A DNA stretch of 39,366 nt from an uncultured Lachnospiraceae bacterium (GTDB taxonomy: Bacteria; Bacillota; Clostridia; Lachnospirales; Lachnospiraceae): assembly GCA_910584205.1 (NCBI GenBank), contig CAJUAA010000039.1, positions 1 through 39,366 on the forward strand. The letters are read 5' to 3'. A program made the translations under genes and the position numbers. Shown one piece after another: positions 23,614 through 31,727 of the stretch; position 1 is the stretch's first letter; each line of letters opens with the position of its first letter. The notes beneath the pieces were generated by a model, which did not search any database, was not told the origin of the DNA, and saw nothing but the letters and a program-made list of their open reading frames with translations.

Positions 23614-23868
23614 CTATCTGGCTTTTTCAATAATACTGACCAGTCTCCATCTCTTGTCCTTGGACAGCGGTCTGGTCTCCATAACTTTCACGGTATCGCC
23701 GATGCCGCACTCGTTATTCTCATCATGGGCTTTTAATTTATAGGTTTTCTTAACGATCTTTCCATAAAGCGGATGCTTTACATGGTTCTCAACAGCAACC
23801 ACGATCGTCTTATCCATCTTATCGCTGACGACTTTGCCGACGCGGGTCTTTCTCAGATTTCTTTCCAT
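23614..23868 (-). CDS. rpsQ: 30S ribosomal protein S17
   Basis: 84 residues: RKTRVGKVVSDKMDKTIVVA, HPLYGKIVKKTYKLKAHDEN and METRPLSKDKRWRLVSI. An OB-fold primary 16S rRNA binder. Confidence 0.98.
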   Translation of the reverse strand: MERNLRKTRVGKVVSDKMDKTIVVAVENHVKHPLYGKIVKKTYKLKAHDENNECGIGDTVKVMETRPLSKDKRWRLVSIIEKAR

Positions 23869-23886
23869 GATCCTCTATCTCCTTTC

Positions 23887-24108
23887 TCAAACTGACACTG
23901 CAGAATTCTCAGCATTCTTCTCAGCGATCACAGTCTGAATCCGGGCGATGTTCCTGCGAACCTCTTTGATTCTTGCAGTGTTATCCAGCTGGTTGGTCGC
24001 GTTCTGGAATCTCAGGTTGAAAAGTTCCTTCTTCGCAGCTACTAATTCGGTATTTAATTCAGAAGCTGATTTTGCCTTTAAATCTTCTACATACTTATTC
24101 ATTTTCAC
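23887..24108 (-). CDS. rpmC: 50S ribosomal protein L29
   Basis: 73 residues: NKYVEDLKAKSASELNTELV, KKELFNLRFQNATNQLDNTA and RIKEVRRNIARIQTVI. Start choice is uncertain: the GTG at 24108 is about 8 bases from AAGGCGG and gives the usual two residues before Asn; the ATG at 24102 and GTG at 24117 are alternatives. It overlaps the end of rplP by a few bases. L29 sits at the tunnel exit and helps bind trigger factor and SRP. Confidence 0.95.
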   Translation of the reverse strand: MKMNKYVEDLKAKSASELNTELVAAKKELFNLRFQNATNQLDNTARIKEVRRNIARIQTVIAEKNAENSAVSV

Positions 24109-24535
24109 TGTTATCACCGCCTTCTAAGTCTGCACGGGAGACGACTTTGCATTTGCAGGGTAACTTGTGGGTAGCCAGACGCAGCGCCTCTCTTGCGACC
24201 TCTTCGGATACCCCGGAGATCTCGAACATCACGCGTCCCGGTTTCACAACTGCCACCCAGTATTCCAGCGTTCCTTTACCGGAACCCATACGAGTCTCAG
24301 CCGGTTTGTTGGTTACAGGTTTGTCCGGGAAAATCTTGATCCAGACTTTACCGCCACGCTTGATATAACGGGTCATGGCGATACGGGCTGCCTCGATCTG
24401 GTTGGACTTGATCCAGCAGGGCTCCGTAGCGACAATACCGTACTCACCATTGGTGATCTTATTACCCCTCAACGCCTTTCCAGCCATGGAACCACGGAAC
24501 TGTTTGCGGCGCTTTACTCTCTTTGGCATTAACAT
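24095..24535 (-). CDS. rplP: 50S ribosomal protein L16
   Basis: 146 residues: MPKRVKRRKQFRGSMAGKAL, GGKVWIKIFPDKPVTNKPAE, TRMGSGKGTLEYWVAVVKPG and a basic C-terminus. The ATG at 24535 overlaps the rpsC stop by one base (TAATG). It organises the A-site region of 23S rRNA. Confidence 0.98.
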   Translation of the reverse strand: MLMPKRVKRRKQFRGSMAGKALRGNKITNGEYGIVATEPCWIKSNQIEAARIAMTRYIKRGGKVWIKIFPDKPVTNKPAETRMGSGKGTLEYWVAVVKPGRVMFEISGVSEEVAREALRLATHKLPCKCKVVSRADLEGGDNSENE

Positions 24536-25191
24536 TATTTATCGCTCCCTTCCTTTGCTGCCTTTGTTGGAAGAACCTCGCCCTTGTAGACCCATACCTT
24601 GACGCCGATCTTGCCGTAGGTGGTGTCTGCCTCAGCGAACCCATAATCAATATCTGCTCTTAAAGTATGCAGCGGGATCGTGCCGTCCGAGTAGGTCTCG
24701 GTACGCGCCATATCCGCTCCGCCAAGGCGTCCGGAACAGGATGCCTTGATTCCCTTTGCACCGGACTTCATGGCTCTGCCCATGCAGGATTTCATGGCAC
24801 GGCGGAAGGAAATACGATTCTCCAGCTGCTGCGCGATATTCTCAGCAACCAGCTGTGCTTCCCGGTCTGCTCTCTTGATCTCCTTGATGTCAACCACCAC
24901 TTTCTTCGTGGTCATCTTCTGAAGCTCGTTTCTTACCTTCTCAATCTCAACGCCGCCCTTACCGATGATCATACCGGGCTTTGCTGCGGAGATCGTGATC
25001 TTTACGCGGTCAGAAGTTCTCTCGATCTCAATTTTGGAAACTCCTGCGTTGTATAATTTTTTCTTCAGGTATTTTCTGAGCTGATAGTCTTCCACCAGGC
25101 AGTCTGCGAAATCAGCTTCAGCATACCATTTAGAATCCCAATCCTTGATTACACCGACCCTGAGGCCGTGCGGGTTTACTTTCTGTCCCAT
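24535..25191 (-). CDS. rpsC: 30S ribosomal protein S3
   Basis: 218 residues. The N-terminal KH domain has the GxxG loop in AKPGMIIGKGGVEIEKV; the C-terminal domain has SFRRAMKSCMGRAMKSGAKG and GGADMARTE. It shapes the mRNA entry site with S4 and S5. Confidence 0.98.
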   Translation of the reverse strand: MGQKVNPHGLRVGVIKDWDSKWYAEADFADCLVEDYQLRKYLKKKLYNAGVSKIEIERTSDRVKITISAAKPGMIIGKGGVEIEKVRNELQKMTTKKVVVDIKEIKRADREAQLVAENIAQQLENRISFRRAMKSCMGRAMKSGAKGIKASCSGRLGGADMARTETYSDGTIPLHTLRADIDYGFAEADTTYGKIGVKVWVYKGEVLPTKAAKEGSDK

Positions 25192-25202
25192 GATTGCCCT
25201 CC

Positions 25203-25601
25203 TTATTTCTTCTCGTCAAGCACGATTGTGATGTGGCTCATCCTCTTTTCGATGCGATAAGCGCGGCCCTGTGCTCTTGGTCTGATCCTCTTCATGGTCG
25301 GTCCTTTGTTCGCATAGCACTCTGCAACATAAAGATTATCTGCCGTATAATGTTTATCCGGATAATTGTTCTCTGCATTTGCAATCGCGGATTTTAATAA
25401 TTTCTCTATGAGTGTGGACGCATATCTCGGATTGTAAGCGACGATTCCGAGTGCAGTCTGCACATCCTTACCTCTGATGGCGTCTAATACGAAGCATGCC
25501 TTCTGGACAGAGACCCGTGCAAAGGACAGCTTTGCGGACGGTCTGGTATCCTTCTGAGCATTTCTTTCTCTCTTGATCTGACTTCTGGATCCTTTTGCCA
25601 T
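25203..25601 (-). CDS. rplV: 50S ribosomal protein L22
   Basis: 132 residues: SFARVSVQKACFVLDAIRGK, LLKSAIANAENNYPDKHYTA and the tunnel loop MKRIRPRAQGRAYRIEKRM. The N-terminal 20 residues (GSRSQIKRERNAQKDTRPSA) form a basic extension seen in Clostridia. The loop lines the exit tunnel where macrolide-resistance changes occur. Confidence 0.98.
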   Translation of the reverse strand: MAKGSRSQIKRERNAQKDTRPSAKLSFARVSVQKACFVLDAIRGKDVQTALGIVAYNPRYASTLIEKLLKSAIANAENNYPDKHYTADNLYVAECYANKGPTMKRIRPRAQGRAYRIEKRMSHITIVLDEKK

Positions 25602-25634
25602 TAGATGAAACCTCCTTCCAAAAATTGACTGTGA

Positions 25635-25913
25635 TTAACGTCTGGACTTCTTCTCGTCTTTGCCATGGCCTCTGTAGGTCCTGGTGGGCACGAACTCGCC
25701 GAGCTTGTGGCCTACCATATCCTCGGTAACGTATACCGGCACATGTTTTCTTCCATCATGAACTGCGAATGTATGGGAAACCATCTGCGGAAAGATGGTG
25801 GAACGGCGGGACCAGGTCTTGATCACGGCCTTACTTCCGCTTGCGTTCATGGCGTCTACTTTTTTCAGTAAGCTAGCATCTGCAAATGGTCCTTTTTTTA
25901 ATGAACGAGCCAT
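25635..25913 (-). CDS. rpsS: 30S ribosomal protein S19
   Basis: 92 residues: MARSLKKGPFADASLLKKVD, IKTWSRRSTIFPQMVSHTF and HKLGEFVPTRTYRGHGKDEK. Bound to S13 in the 30S head. Between rplB and rplV. Confidence 0.98.
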   Translation of the reverse strand: MARSLKKGPFADASLLKKVDAMNASGSKAVIKTWSRRSTIFPQMVSHTFAVHDGRKHVPVYVTEDMVGHKLGEFVPTRTYRGHGKDEKKSRR

Positions 25914-25932
25914 TGGTGAAACCTCCTCTTAA

Positions 25933-26775
25933 TTATTTAAACGTTCTGCCGTCTCTTCTTCTTACGATCAGCTTGTTGGACTTCTTGTTCTTCTTCCTTG
26001 TCTTCAGTCCAAGCGCCGGTTTGCCCCACGGTGTGGACGGACCCGGACGGCCGATACCGGTCTTGCCCTCGCCGCCGCCATGCGGATGGTCGTTGGGGTT
26101 CATGACAGAACCGCGTACGGTAGGACGGATACCCATGTGGCGTTTACGGCCTGCTTTACCAACGTTGATCAGGTTGTGCTCGCCGTTGCCCACAACCCCG
26201 ACGGTTGCACGGCAGTTAATCGGTACCATTCTCATTTCACCAGACGGCATACGGAGGGTTGCATATTTTCCTTCCTTTGCCATAAGCTGTGCGCTGTTGC
26301 CTGCGGAACGAACCAGCTGGCCGCCCTTTCCTGCATACAGCTCCACGTTGTGGACAAGTGTACCGACCGGGATGTTCTCCAGCGGCAGGCAATTGCCCAT
26401 ATGCACCTCTGCCTCCGGTCCGTTCATGACGGTCATGCCGTCGGTCAGGCCCTGGGGTGCAAGGATATATGCTTTCTCACCGTCTGCATAGCAGATCAGT
26501 GCGATGTTGGCTGTTCTGTTCGGATCGTACTCGATTCCGATGACTTTTGCCGGGATCCCGTCTTTCCTTCTCTTGAAATCGATGATCCTGTATTTTCTCT
26601 TGTGTCCGCCTCCGCGGTGTCTCACAGTGATTTTACCCTGAGCGTTACGTCCGGCGTTCTTCTTCAGAGAAGTCGTGAGAGATTTCTCCGGAGTGCTCTT
26701 GGTGATCTCCGCGAAATCATATCCGGACATATGTCTTCTGGACGGTGTATATGGGCGGTAAGTTTTAATTCCCAT
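25933..26775 (-). CDS. rplB: 50S ribosomal protein L2
   Basis: 280 residues: GIKTYRPYTPSRRHMSGYDF at the start, GGGHKRKYRIIDFKRRKDGI, and the peptidyl-transferase-near loop NPNDHPHGGGEGKTGIGRPG with the conserved His. Start 26775 is chosen over 26793 for AAAGGAG 9 bases upstream. Confidence 0.98.
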   Translation of the reverse strand: MGIKTYRPYTPSRRHMSGYDFAEITKSTPEKSLTTSLKKNAGRNAQGKITVRHRGGGHKRKYRIIDFKRRKDGIPAKVIGIEYDPNRTANIALICYADGEKAYILAPQGLTDGMTVMNGPEAEVHMGNCLPLENIPVGTLVHNVELYAGKGGQLVRSAGNSAQLMAKEGKYATLRMPSGEMRMVPINCRATVGVVGNGEHNLINVGKAGRKRHMGIRPTVRGSVMNPNDHPHGGGEGKTGIGRPGPSTPWGKPALGLKTRKKNKKSNKLIVRRRDGRTFK

Positions 26776-26850
26776 TACTTTGTCTCCTTTCAATCTACTT
26801 TACTTATCATGTTTGTAGTAAACATATAGGCGGCAATCCTGCGGGGCTTT

Positions 26851-27150
26851 TTACAGTCCCTCAAAGATCTCGATATCCTTGCTGTCAGCGGTAAGCTGTA
26901 CGATTGCCTTTTTGGTCTTTGCAGTCCTGCCGACGACCATGCCGCGTCTCTTCTTCTTTCCTTCGCAGTTCATGGTGTTGACACTCTTCACCTTCGTTCC
27001 GGCGAACATCTTTTCCACTGCTTCCTTCACCTGAGACTTGGTTGCGTCCGTGTGTACGAGGAAAGTGTACTTCTTCTCGCCCATGGCAGCCATGCTCTTC
27101 TCAGTGATCACCGGTTTGAGGATTACATCATAGTATTTAATATCAGCCAT
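26851..27150 (-). CDS. rplW: 50S ribosomal protein L23
   Basis: 99 residues: YYDVILKPVITEKSMAAMGE, KKYTFLVHTDATKSQVKEAV and KKKRRGMVVGRTAKTKKAIV. Tunnel-exit protein that docks trigger factor and SRP. Its ATG overlaps the rplD stop by one base. Confidence 0.98.
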   Translation of the reverse strand: MADIKYYDVILKPVITEKSMAAMGEKKYTFLVHTDATKSQVKEAVEKMFAGTKVKSVNTMNCEGKKKRRGMVVGRTAKTKKAIVQLTADSKDIEIFEGL

Positions 27151-27770
27151 TACGCATATACCTCCTCGATGGTTGCGACAGCAGCTTTGGTCACGATCAC
27201 GGTATTGTATTTCAGAATATCGTATACGTTGATGGTATTGGTCAGAGCTGTCTGGACATTTTCAATGTTTCTTGCAGACTTCACAACGTTCTGGTCATTC
27301 TCGTTCAGAACCACCAGCGCCTTGGATACGTTCAGCGCATCCAGAACGGCCTGCATCTTCTTCGTCTTGATCTCGTCAAACTTCAGATCCTCAAGAACGA
27401 TGAGCTTCTTCTCCTGCACTCTGCTGGTCAGAGCGGATTTGAGAGCCAGTCTCTTCTCCTTCCGGTTCAGCCGGATGGTGTAGTCTCTCGGCACCGGAGC
27501 GAAGACCACGCCGCCGCCGGTCCACTGGGGAGCTCTTGTGGAACCCTGGCGGGCATGTCCGGTTCCTTTCTGTCTCCAGGGCTTTCTTCCGCCGCCGGAA
27601 ACCTCGGAACGGGTCTTTGCCTTCTGAGTTCCCTGTCTTTTATTCGCAAGCTGTGCAACGACTGCCATGTGTACCAGATGCTCGTTCACATCCACACCGA
27701 ATACCGCATCGCTTAATTCCATCGTGCCAACTTCTTTGCCTTCCATATTATAAACAGATACGTTTGCCAT
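27150..27770 (-). CDS. rplD: 50S ribosomal protein L4
   Basis: 206 residues: tunnel-lining loop GGGRKPWRQKGTGHARQGST and GGGVVFAPVPRDYTIRLNRK. In gamma-proteobacteria L4 also represses the S10 operon through its mRNA leader; the long folded leader here makes a similar role possible but unproven. Confidence 0.98.
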   Translation of the reverse strand: MANVSVYNMEGKEVGTMELSDAVFGVDVNEHLVHMAVVAQLANKRQGTQKAKTRSEVSGGGRKPWRQKGTGHARQGSTRAPQWTGGGVVFAPVPRDYTIRLNRKEKRLALKSALTSRVQEKKLIVLEDLKFDEIKTKKMQAVLDALNVSKALVVLNENDQNVVKSARNIENVQTALTNTINVYDILKYNTVIVTKAAVATIEEVYA

Positions 27771-27798
27771 TTGTGTGTTCCTCCTTTCCCTTCAAACC

Positions 27799-28434
27799 TT
27801 ACTTACCGGATTTGACCGTTTCTTTGATGGTAACTAAAGCTTTCTTAGGTCCTGGTACCGCACCTTTTACCAACAATAAATTGTTCTCTGCATCTACTTT
27901 TACGATCTCCAGATTCTGAATGGTGATCTGTTTTGATCCCATGTGGCCCGGCATTCCTTTTCCCTTGAATACCTTGCTCGGATCGGAACATGCACCGTTG
28001 GACCCCTGATGACGATGGAACTTGGAACCGTGGGTCATGGGTCCTCTGTGCTGTCCCAGTCTCTTGATCGTGCCCTGGAAACCTTTTCCTTTGGAGATGG
28101 CCGTCGCGTCGATCTTGTCGCCTGCCGCGAAGATATCCGCCTTGATCTCCTGCGCCACAGCATACTCTGCAGCATTCTCTAATTTCAGCTCTCTGACAAA
28201 TTTCTTATAAGCAACACCTGCCTTGTCAAAGTGCCCTTTCCTCGGTTTGTTCACCAGCTTCTCTCTGGTATCAACGAAGCCCACCTGTACGGCGCTGTAT
28301 CCGTCATTTTCCACGGTCTTGACCTGAGTCACGACACACGGTCCAGCCTGTAATACAGTCACCGGGGTTAATACACCGTCTTCGTTGAAGATCTGCGTCA
28401 TTCCGACTTTTGTCGCTAAAATAGCTTTCTTCAT
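27799..28434 (-). CDS. rplC: 50S ribosomal protein L3
   Basis: 211 residues: MKKAILATKVGMTQIFNEDG, SKGKGFQGTIKRLGQHRGPM and HGSKFHRHQGSNGACSDPSK. A primary 23S rRNA binder reaching the peptidyl transferase centre. Preceded by AGGAGG and a symmetrical hairpin in the 68-base gap after rpsJ. Confidence 0.98.
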   Translation of the reverse strand: MKKAILATKVGMTQIFNEDGVLTPVTVLQAGPCVVTQVKTVENDGYSAVQVGFVDTREKLVNKPRKGHFDKAGVAYKKFVRELKLENAAEYAVAQEIKADIFAAGDKIDATAISKGKGFQGTIKRLGQHRGPMTHGSKFHRHQGSNGACSDPSKVFKGKGMPGHMGSKQITIQNLEIVKVDAENNLLLVKGAVPGPKKALVTIKETVKSGK

Positions 28435-28464
28435 TCTTTCTTTCCTCCTGTTTTCTCTACAGCG

Positions 28465-28487
28465 GAATACCTTATCATAAGGAATTC
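28465..28487 (-). promoter_or_regulatory. Symmetric hairpin between rpsJ and rplC
   Basis: GAAT-A-CCTTA, a 3-base loop, TAAGG-A-ATTC: nine pairs with one central A-A mismatch, lying in the 68-base rpsJ-rplC gap. There is no T-run, so it is more likely an mRNA stability or processing element than a terminator. Confidence 0.4.
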
Positions 28488-28502
28488 ATTCTAGCCGCAG
28501 GA

Positions 28503-28820
28503 TTATTTGGTTTTCATTTTAATATCAACATACACACCTGCAGGCATCTCAAGGCGGGACAGAGCGTCTACCGTCTTCTGCGTCGGCGCAATGATATCAA
28601 TCAGTCTCTTATGAGTTCTCTGCTCGAACTGCTCGCGGGAATCCTTGTACTTGTGTACGGCGCGGATGATCGTGATGACTTCCTTCTTTGTCGGAAGGGG
28701 CACCGGTCCGCTCACCTTGGATCCTGTTTTCTTCACCGTCTCGATGATCTTCTTTGCGGATGCATCGATCAGCTGGTGATCGTAAGCCTTCATTGTGATT
28801 CTCATTACCTGACTTGCCAT
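28503..28820 (-). CDS. rpsJ: 30S ribosomal protein S10
   Basis: 105 residues: MRITMKAYDHQLIDASAKKI, VSGPVPLPTKKEVITIIRAV and RLIDIIAPTQKTVDALSRLE. First gene of the cluster; in other bacteria S10 also works with NusB in antitermination. It is preceded by GGAGG and a 230-base structured leader with its own promoter. Confidence 0.98.
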   Translation of the reverse strand: MASQVMRITMKAYDHQLIDASAKKIIETVKKTGSKVSGPVPLPTKKEVITIIRAVHKYKDSREQFEQRTHKRLIDIIAPTQKTVDALSRLEMPAGVYVDIKMKTK

Positions 28821-29052
28821 AAAAAAAGTCGCCTCCTTATTCGTACTTCTGACTACCAGTACGACAAGCGGTGACTGTACACTCTCCCGTGTGTATCATA
28901 AAGATTCACACACGTCGTTTCCTTCTTTCCTGAAGGACAGTTTCAATTGGTACAGTGACTTGTCGCCAGTTTGCTAACTTGACATTCGCTCCACGGAAAA
29001 CCCTCGCATCTGCGCGGCAACCTCACGCTTCATCGCTATCAATGTCACAACA
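28821..29052 (-). promoter_or_regulatory. Folded mRNA leader of the S10 operon
   Basis: About 230 bases of untranslated leader on the minus strand with many matching arms. A long-range stem joins 28863-28880 (GACAAG plus TGACTGTAC) to 28950-28964 (GTACAGTGA plus CTTGTC), 14 of 15 pairs with a 3-base bulge. Inside it lie CGTGTGT/ACACACG (28888-28914) and CCTTC/GAAGG (28921-28936). CGTACT/AGTACG (28842-28863) lies next to the binding site. Near the 5' end TGACATT (28980-28986) pairs with AATGTCA (29041-29047). It looks like a multibranched autoregulatory leader. The ligand is unknown; L4 is a candidate by analogy with E. coli. No leader peptide gene was recognised. Confidence 0.65.
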
Positions 29053-29058
29053 AGAGAT

Positions 29059-29087
29059 AGTATAGCGGAAAGTTTTGTATTTTGCAA
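29059..29087 (-). promoter_or_regulatory. S10 operon promoter
   Basis: Minus strand: -35 TTGCAA (29082-29087), 17-base spacer, -10 TATACT (29059-29064). Predicted start near 29052, about 230 bases before the rpsJ ATG. A/T-rich tracts upstream (29097-29130) could act as an UP element. Confidence 0.7.
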
Positions 29088-29143
29088 GTACTTTTTTCCT
29101 GTTCTTTTAAATTTTTTTCTGTTTTTTCAAAGACACACGCAGA

Positions 29144-29168
29144 CGCCCCACAGCAGTTCTGTGAGGCG
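29144..29168 (-). terminator. Terminator-like hairpin after the sugar operon
   Basis: Minus strand: CGCCTCACAG (29168-29159), 5-base loop, CTGTGGGGCG (29153-29144); ten pairs with one G-T. The following sequence is only moderately T-rich. It separates the permease gene from the S10 promoter. Confidence 0.55.
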
Positions 29169-29193
29169 CCTGTATCCCGTGCGTTTCGTATCC

Positions 29194-30141
29194 TTATTTT
29201 ACAAGCCCTTTTTTCTGCACGCAGTCGAATCCGACCGCAAGCAGGAGGATGATTCCCTTGATCACCATCTGCGCATAAGAACTCACATTCATCAGCACCA
29301 TGCCGTTGCTCAGTACTCCAAGGATCAGAACCCCCGCCACCACATTCAGCATCTTACCGCTTCCGCCGCTTAAGCTGACTCCGCCCAGCACTACGGCTGT
29401 GATGACATCAAATTCATAGCCCCGTCCCGCGGTCGCCTGTCCCGAATTGGTTCTCGACAGCATGACGATGCCTGCAATTCCGCCGAACAAACCGGAAAGT
29501 GCAAATACCAGCATTTTGATGTTTTTCACTTTAATGCCCGACAGTTCTGCAGCCTCCTCGTTCCCTCCAAGTGCATAAAAATACCGGCCGAAATAGGTTT
29601 TGTTGAGAATCACCCCGCCCACCGCAAACGCAAAGATCATAATGATCACAGGAACAGGGACCACCCCCATATACCCCTGCCCAATCACTGCAAATGTTTC
29701 CGGCAGCCCGGAAATCGGCATGCCTCCGGAAATCATATACGCAACACCTGCGAAAATCGTCTGTGTGGCAAATGTAACGATCAGCGGCGGCATATGAAAC
29801 GTAGCGACCGCAAATCCGTTGAACAGGCCGATCAGGGTGCACATTGCCAGTGTAAGCAAAATTGCCGGCCACATGTTCATTCCCATATTCACCATCATAT
29901 ACGCCGTAATAATATTGACAAACGTGATAATGGAGCCTGTGGACAGATCAATTCCGCCCAGCAGAATAACAAACGTCATGCCAATGGATGCAATTCCCAG
30001 CATGGATACCTGCCGGGCTACGTTAAACAGATTATCCACCGTCAGAAATGTCCTGGTTACAATTGAAAAAAAGAGGACCATGGCGATCAGGACAAGGAAG
30101 ATCGCCTTCTCTTTTATGATCTTTACAATCTGTTTCTGCAT
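29194..30141 (-). CDS. Sugar ABC transporter permease (RbsC family)
   Basis: 315 residues, highly hydrophobic with eight to ten membrane spans. Family marks: FVILLGGIDLSTGSIITFVN, GFAVATFHMPPLIVTFATQT, FYALGGNEEAAELSGIKVKN (the ATPase-contact loop) and VVLGGVSLSGGSGKMLNVVA. It forms the membrane channel of a ribose/galactose-class importer. Start 30141 is chosen for GAAGGAG 9 bases upstream, one base after the ATPase stop. Last gene of the six-gene sugar operon. Confidence 0.93.
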   Translation of the reverse strand: MQKQIVKIIKEKAIFLVLIAMVLFFSIVTRTFLTVDNLFNVARQVSMLGIASIGMTFVILLGGIDLSTGSIITFVNIITAYMMVNMGMNMWPAILLTLAMCTLIGLFNGFAVATFHMPPLIVTFATQTIFAGVAYMISGGMPISGLPETFAVIGQGYMGVVPVPVIIMIFAFAVGGVILNKTYFGRYFYALGGNEEAAELSGIKVKNIKMLVFALSGLFGGIAGIVMLSRTNSGQATAGRGYEFDVITAVVLGGVSLSGGSGKMLNVVAGVLILGVLSNGMVLMNVSSYAQMVIKGIILLLAVGFDCVQKKGLVK

Positions 30142-30142
30142 A

Positions 30143-31642
30143 TTATCCGACTCCTTCACCAACTCTTGAGGCATAGTTCATAATACGTTCCTGATCAAAC
30201 TCTTCTTTTGACAGTTCTCCCGTAATGCTGCCTTCGGACATCACGATGATCCGGTCAGACATCCCCATCAGCTCCTCCATCTCCGACGAAATCAGAAGGA
30301 TCGTCTTTCCCTGTCTGAGCAGATCGTTCATCAGCATATAGATTTCATATTTTGCCCCCACGTCGATTCCTCTTGTGGGTTCATCAAAGATAAGAAATTC
30401 TGCATTTGCCGCCAGCCACCTGCCCAGTACCACCTTCTGCTGATTCCCCCCGCTGAGGTTTTTCACAAGCTGATGCAGAGACGGCGTTTTGATATGCAGC
30501 TCTTCCTTATATTTTTCCGCTGTCTTTGTCTCTGTCTTCGTGTCAATGAGCGAAGCTTTTGAAATGGATTGGTAGACTGCCATATTGATATTGGATTTTA
30601 TATCGATCCCCAGAAGCGCGCCCTGCCGTTTTCTGTCTTCCGGAACCAGTGCGATCCCCAGATCGATCGCCTCCCGGGGAGACCGGGGATGAATCTCCCT
30701 GCCGTTCAGCAGCATTTTCCCCGACTGTATCGGCGCTGCGCCGAAGATCATCTCCGCCGCTTCTGTACGTCCCGCCCCGATCAGTCCCCCCAGTCCAAGG
30801 ACCTCTCCTTTATGAACCTGGAAAGAAAGATTCTTATCCCCGTTCCCTGAGACATTCTGCATTTCAAAAACAACTTCCTGGTTCTTTATGACGCTCCGGG
30901 AGGGATATGTCTCTGTCAGCGCTCTTCCAACCATATACATCACAAGTTCATCCGCACTGGTCTCCTTCGTGGGAACCGTTTTAATGTAATGGCCGTCCCG
31001 AAGAATTGTGATTCTGTCAGATATTTCAAAAATCTCATTTAACCGGTGGGAAATATATACGATCGCCACTCCCGCTTCCTTCAGATGCAGAATGACTCTG
31101 AACATGGATTCCACTTCCGCACCTGTCAGCGGGGCAGAGGGTTCGTCCATAATCAGAATCCTGGCATCCTGCTGAATCGCCTTTGCGATCTCGACCATCT
31201 GCTGATATCCAACCGTGAGGTCCTTCACCAGCGTTTTAGGATCGATTTCTATATTGAGGATCTGAAAGACTTTTCTGGTCTCCTCTTCCATTACCTCATT
31301 GTCAATAAAAATCCCTTTTCGAACAGGACGCCCCAGAAAAACATTTTCTGCTACAGACAGTTCTCCCACCAGATTAAATTCCTGATAAATAATGGCAATT
31401 CCATTCTGCATCGCAAGCTGAGGCGTCATACTGCTGAAAGAGTTTCCATTTACAACAATCCTGCCAAAATCCGGTATCGCCGCCCCGCTGCAGGTTTTTA
31501 TCAGGGTCGATTTCCCCGCACCGTTTTCACCGATCAGCGCATGGATTTCCCCACGGGCAACATCAAATGATACATCATCAAGCGCAACAACGCCCGGATA
31601 CGTTTTTTTAATGTGCTGTAACTGCAATACACTGTTTTCCAT
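30143..31642 (-). CDS. Sugar ABC transporter ATPase, two-domain (RbsA/MglA family)
   Basis: 499 residues with two nucleotide-binding domains. Domain 1: Walker A GENGAGKST (38-46), LTVGYQQMVEIAKAI as a weak signature, Walker B ILIMDEPSAPLT. Domain 2: degenerate Walker A (GGLIGAGRTEAAEM, no Lys-Ser), good signature NLSGGNQQKVVLGRWL and Walker B FLIFDEPTRGID. This asymmetry is normal for the family. Start 31642 has GGAG about 8 bases upstream. It powers uptake with the permease and binding protein around it. Confidence 0.95.
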   Translation of the reverse strand: MENSVLQLQHIKKTYPGVVALDDVSFDVARGEIHALIGENGAGKSTLIKTCSGAAIPDFGRIVVNGNSFSSMTPQLAMQNGIAIIYQEFNLVGELSVAENVFLGRPVRKGIFIDNEVMEEETRKVFQILNIEIDPKTLVKDLTVGYQQMVEIAKAIQQDARILIMDEPSAPLTGAEVESMFRVILHLKEAGVAIVYISHRLNEIFEISDRITILRDGHYIKTVPTKETSADELVMYMVGRALTETYPSRSVIKNQEVVFEMQNVSGNGDKNLSFQVHKGEVLGLGGLIGAGRTEAAEMIFGAAPIQSGKMLLNGREIHPRSPREAIDLGIALVPEDRKRQGALLGIDIKSNINMAVYQSISKASLIDTKTETKTAEKYKEELHIKTPSLHQLVKNLSGGNQQKVVLGRWLAANAEFLIFDEPTRGIDVGAKYEIYMLMNDLLRQGKTILLISSEMEELMGMSDRIIVMSEGSITGELSKEEFDQERIMNYASRVGEGVG

Positions 31643-31688
31643 CAAGCCTCTCCTTTGTCTGGTTCAGGCGCAGCCCAAAACAGATGCA

Positions 31689-31710
31689 TGGGGACTGTCA
31701 GAAGTCCCCA
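31689..31710 (-). promoter_or_regulatory. Intercistronic hairpin after the binding-protein gene
   Basis: Perfect 8-bp arms TGGGGACT (31689-31696) and AGTCCCCA (31703-31710), 6-base loop, in the 85-base gap between the binding protein and the ATPase. Weak T-rich tail (CTGTTTTGG). A likely 3' stabiliser or partial terminator raising binding-protein level. Confidence 0.55.
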
Positions 31711-31727
31711 TCACCTGCCGGTTCCTG

